64,000 nt of DNA from an uncultured Lachnospiraceae bacterium (GTDB lineage Bacteria > Bacillota > Clostridia > Lachnospirales > Lachnospiraceae). The position numbers were made by a program, and so were the translations under genes. The stretch lies in assembly GCA_947648875.1 (NCBI GenBank), contig CANSPM010000005.1, positions 1-64,000 on the forward strand, given 5' to 3'. Positions 61,038-64,000 of the stretch are shown here, piece after piece (position 1 is the stretch's first letter; the number at the start of each line of letters is the position of its first letter). The notes below the pieces were generated by a model. It searched no databases. It was not told where the DNA came from and saw only the letters and a list, made by a program, of their open reading frames with translations.

Positions 61038-62527
61038 TTGTCGCTCTGAGCCCCATAGATCAGCCATGGGCTATAATATTCTTCCGTCGGAGGGTCCGGC
61101 ATGGGGCTTGACCTGTACTCGTTGGGCCGCGAGGAATAAACCTGCACGGTAAAGCGATACGCCTGATCCACCCCGCTCACCAAAAAATGAGCGTTTACCT
61201 TGATTCCGCCATATCCCTGCTCCCTGATTATCTCCTTGGACCAGGTATTGTTCATCACATAGGCGCCCGTCTGATCATAGAGCGTCACGTTAAAAGTATC
61301 CTTATCCTCATATTCATCCAGATTGCTCCACACGGCAAAATACTGCCTGGTGTCGTCAATCTCAAACTCTTTCCACATCAGGCCCACAGGTGTGGGAAGC
61401 GGCGGGGCAAATTCGCCTGTATATTCAAAGACATCCGAAATCACATAAGAACTGTCCGCATATTGAAAGCCGTCTCCAACAGCGGCTATGGAAAAGTAGT
61501 AGAAACCATTCTCTTCAAACACGGATGCTAAATTCCAACTATGCGTCTCCATTTCCCTTACGACAGGACCGCCTATTCTCACCTTTTCCTCATGATACCA
61601 GTCATCGTCCTCCGGACTGGGCGGAACGGGACTGTCTCTTCTGTACAGCCTGCACCAGAACTGTACCTCACCTCCGATACCCGACTCTGGCACATTGCCC
61701 CATGTGGCAGTGCCTGTCTCCCCGTCCCAGTGAGGATTTTCCGGAGAGGGAAGAACAGCGAGCGTACTCTCCTGCTCCCCACTGCCGGTCTGCCCTTCCT
61801 CCCATCGGACGGATAGCAGCATACCACCCATTACAGAACCAATGCAAAAAAGAATTCCCAGAACATACAATACATCCTGTTTTGTGTGAAAAAAAGCCTG
61901 CCTTACCTGCCTCACGGACTGATAGCGCCTGTCCGGGTCCAGATTCATGCATTTGCGGATAATCTTCCTATAACGCCTTTTATGAGCCTTTTCTCCCAAG
62001 ATCTGACGCAAAGTTGCTCCCAGGGCATAGATATCCGTCCTCTCATCTGTCTGGGAAAAACCGTACTGCTCCGGCGGAGCAAACCCTCTGGTGCCCAACA
62101 GCCTGGTATCCTGCTCCTGCTCCTCCTTAAGTATGCGCGCGGCGTCAAAGTCAGTCAGGTATAGCCGCCCCTCCTCCGTCAGAAGTATATTGGATGGCTT
62201 GACATCGCGGTGAATAATTCCCTTTCCATGTAAAAATATAAGCACCGAGCACAATTGCCTTACGACACTGGAAAGTTGTTTGCCGGACAATTCAGCGCTG
62301 CCACAGGTTTGCCCCTTGATATATTCCTCTAACACCGTAGTGGTATCTTCTCCCACAGTGACTTGATACAGTTTCGGCAGGCAGGGATGGGGGCTATCCT
62401 GTAACAGATGATAAATCTGATGCCTGCCCTTCAAAATCTTTCGCACGTATATACCTTCCCTGTCCCGCACCAGATGCACCGTACTTTTCTCACTTTGCTT
62501 AATCAGTTCGATCTCTTCGTACTCCAT
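61031..62527 (-). CDS. Transmembrane Ser/Thr protein kinase with extracellular domain
   Basis: This 498-residue protein has an N-terminal Hanks-type kinase domain (about 1-215). It shows the catalytic loop IIHRDVKPSNILLTEEG, LYLTDFDAAR in place of DFG-A, and GTRGFAPPEQYG in the activation segment. The Gly-rich loop is poorly conserved (KQSEKSTVHLV), while VRKIL supplies the ATP-binding lysine. One transmembrane helix (about 218-240, YVLGILFCIGSVMGGMLLSV) leads to an outer region of about 250 residues with fibronectin-like beta sequence. There are no PASTA repeats, so it is not PrkC. The ligand is unknown. Confidence 0.88.
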   Translation of the reverse strand: MEYEEIELIKQSEKSTVHLVRDREGIYVRKILKGRHQIYHLLQDSPHPCLPKLYQVTVGEDTTTVLEEYIKGQTCGSAELSGKQLSSVVRQLCSVLIFLHGKGIIHRDVKPSNILLTEEGRLYLTDFDAARILKEEQEQDTRLLGTRGFAPPEQYGFSQTDERTDIYALGATLRQILGEKAHKRRYRKIIRKCMNLDPDRRYQSVRQVRQAFFHTKQDVLYVLGILFCIGSVMGGMLLSVRWEEGQTGSGEQESTLAVLPSPENPHWDGETGTATWGNVPESGIGGEVQFWCRLYRRDSPVPPSPEDDDWYHEEKVRIGGPVVREMETHSWNLASVFEENGFYYFSIAAVGDGFQYADSSYVISDVFEYTGEFAPPLPTPVGLMWKEFEIDDTRQYFAVWSNLDEYEDKDTFNVTLYDQTGAYVMNNTWSKEIIREQGYGGIKVNAHFLVSGVDQAYRFTVQVYSSRPNEYRSSPMPDPPTEEYYSPWLIYGAQSDKQ

Positions 62528-62633
62528 AGTATATGATTTACTCCCTCGGATGTATTTACGCCAATCGGGCCTTTTCTGTCATCAGTAGTCCCTTTTATTA
62601 TGCCAGTACATCTCATCAAAGGCAATACTGCTT

Positions 62634-64000
62634 TTACTTTAACTCCACCAAAATATAATTCTCTCCTCCCCTGATTCTATGGTACATTCCATCTTTCAGA
62701 ACTGGCAGGTCCAAAGCCGTAAGGTCCAGAGCCGGGTCCCTCACCACATTTTTAAGCCCATAAAACTGATAGAATCCCGCCTGCCCCCACCACCACTGTT
62801 CCCGGAACGTGATGGGCACCAGCCGGTTTAAAATATTATAATTCTGGGGCATACCCGCCAGCACCGGGGACTGTCCGATGGTGCCTGAGATCTGGACCAC
62901 CACCGGCTCCTCCCCCAGAAATACCTCCATGTCGTTCAAATCACCGATAACCGCCTGAATCCTGAAATCGGTATACTCTTTCTGCACATACAATGCGTTG
63001 CCGTATGTCAGTGAAAAAGTGAAAAACGCCAGACTCAACGCACAGGAAGAGAGCTTAAACAGATAGTCTCCGGAGATCTCCACGGCACATAGCGCCAGCA
63101 AGGCAAGCAAAACCCCGAACCCATACATCGCTCTGGGCGCAAACAGCGCTTTGGCCAACAGAGGGTACACGCCGAAACACAAAAGCCCCATCAGCACAAG
63201 ACTCGCCGCCGCAAAGGCCGCCGCCCACCTGCCACGTCTGGAGGAACCCGCCGCCGCCCAAACATATCCCACCGCCAGCACAGACGCCAGCACAAGCCAG
63301 AAAGTCTTAAAGTCTTCTCTGATGATCAGCGTGTAATATCTCTTCATATTGAAATAAGCAATCTGTAAAAGATCTCCCAGGCCTTTTAAAGAAAAATCCA
63401 ACTGTGCGGAAACATATGTATCCACCGGAATCATAATCACAAAATAGAAAGCAGCCAGTCCCAGCACAAATCCCGCTGCCGAATGCAGGCAGAATCGCCC
63501 GGTGTTTCGCAGAGAATCCCCGCTATTCCACATTTGAAAGGCCAGCAGCACAACCATCATCGGAAAGATTCCCGTAGCGGCCTGGTAGGTGGTGCACACC
63601 GCGATTGTACCCAGTGCGGATATAAACATATAGACCGCCGGTTTCCTTTTCCTGAAAAGGAACGGCACCACAGCCACCAGAATGGACAGCGCCATATAGG
63701 GAGCGTCATATTTATAGGAGAGACACTCCAGAAAATAGGGATTAAGCCCCAAGGGCACAAGAGCCAGAATTTCCCATACCGAAAAGGATGTTCTCTCATG
63801 GACAACATAGAGTAAAAGGCTCCCTGTGAGAGCCAGCAAAGCCGCCGCGATCAGCTGCGGCAGCGGAGATACATCCGTCAGATACTGATCCATATGAATG
63901 ACACTGGACAGCGCCTCAGAGATAAACCGACTGTAATTTGCCCAGTTCTTATAGCCCTGCGCCACACGGTCCATATCGTCAATATAATTGAAATTCGCCC
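62634..64000 (-). CDS. GtrII-like polytopic glucosyltransferase-domain membrane protein, partial at the right edge
   Basis: The gene has no start in the window: the frame stays open to 64000, and ANFNYIDDMDRVAQGYKNW upstream of the ORF-track methionine fits the GtrII family's N-terminal loop with its Asp pair. About ten transmembrane helices follow, then an outer C-terminal region of about 110 residues. GtrII proteins transfer glucose from undecaprenyl-phosphate to surface polymers. The acceptor here is unknown. The ORF-track start at 63974 is therefore not the real start. Confidence 0.8.
   Translation of the reverse strand, partial: ANFNYIDDMDRVAQGYKNWANYSRFISEALSSVIHMDQYLTDVSPLPQLIAAALLALTGSLLLYVVHERTSFSVWEILALVPLGLNPYFLECLSYKYDAPYMALSILVAVVPFLFRKRKPAVYMFISALGTIAVCTTYQAATGIFPMMVVLLAFQMWNSGDSLRNTGRFCLHSAAGFVLGLAAFYFVIMIPVDTYVSAQLDFSLKGLGDLLQIAYFNMKRYYTLIIREDFKTFWLVLASVLAVGYVWAAAGSSRRGRWAAAFAAASLVLMGLLCFGVYPLLAKALFAPRAMYGFGVLLALLALCAVEISGDYLFKLSSCALSLAFFTFSLTYGNALYVQKEYTDFRIQAVIGDLNDMEVFLGEEPVVVQISGTIGQSPVLAGMPQNYNILNRLVPITFREQWWWGQAGFYQFYGLKNVVRDPALDLTALDLPVLKDGMYHRIRGGENYILVELK

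Overview
The window looks like chromosomal DNA of an anaerobic, spore-forming Gram-positive bacterium of the class Clostridia, most likely a Lachnospiraceae. The signs are a cotJABC spore-coat operon, an NfnAB-type electron-bifurcating transhydrogenase, a Re-citrate-synthase-like gene beside isocitrate dehydrogenase, a group-B-like [FeFe] hydrogenase, a Rex regulator, and class B sortase substrates with (S/T)PxTGD tails. Base composition is roughly balanced. Almost all genes lie on the minus strand; the exceptions are aroC, a DUF1292 gene and cotJABC. I recognised no tRNA, rRNA, CRISPR array, prophage or complete insertion sequence.

Layout from left to right. 0-7 kb: a decayed fragment at the edge, a Nudix hydrolase, a pyroglutamyl-peptidase-like protein, rlmH, a zinc-ribbon membrane protein, nfnB/nfnA, and a zinc-ribbon/TPR/chitobiase-repeat membrane protein. 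7-23.6 kb: one-carbon metabolism (folD, fhs), ftsK with a TepA-like ClpP-fold protease, a two-gene membrane glycosylation unit, yebC, a CNNM/CBS protein, mazF without mazE, alr, nnr, a coiled-coil protein and rex. 23.6-27.3 kb: icd, a GntR/FCD regulator and a Re-citrate-synthase-like enzyme, with a palindromic operator candidate over the promoter. 27.3-37.3 kb: a cell-surface island with a subtilisin-like protease, two BspA-type leucine-rich-repeat proteins and their probable class B sortase. 37.5-48.6 kb: yajC-tgt, aroC, a beta-propeller lactonase, a Cys/His-rich mini-protein, a GH13-fold protein that has lost its catalytic residues, DUF1292, a UvrD helicase and gltX. 48.8-55.2 kb: [FeFe] hydrogenase, a protein built of 14-residue coiled-coil repeats, feoB, a lipoprotein, feoA and ppa. 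55.3-58.5 kb: cotJABC and the rtcB-prfH RNA-repair pair. 58.5-64 kb: two large membrane proteins, a group II intron remnant and a transmembrane Ser/Thr kinase; the last gene runs off the right edge.

The most interesting signal is upstream of rtcB-prfH. A strong promoter is followed by a well-initiated 33-codon leader ORF that runs through an intrinsic terminator. The leader RNA holds two alternative pairings that could decide whether the terminator forms. This has the form of a ribosome-dependent transcription attenuator placed in front of a system thought to rescue and repair ribosomes damaged at the decoding centre. I have not found it described, but I could not search. Other points worth checking are a catalytically dead GH13 protein, a group IIC-like intron remnant sitting exactly behind a terminator, and a family of intergenic palindromes that share loop sequence.
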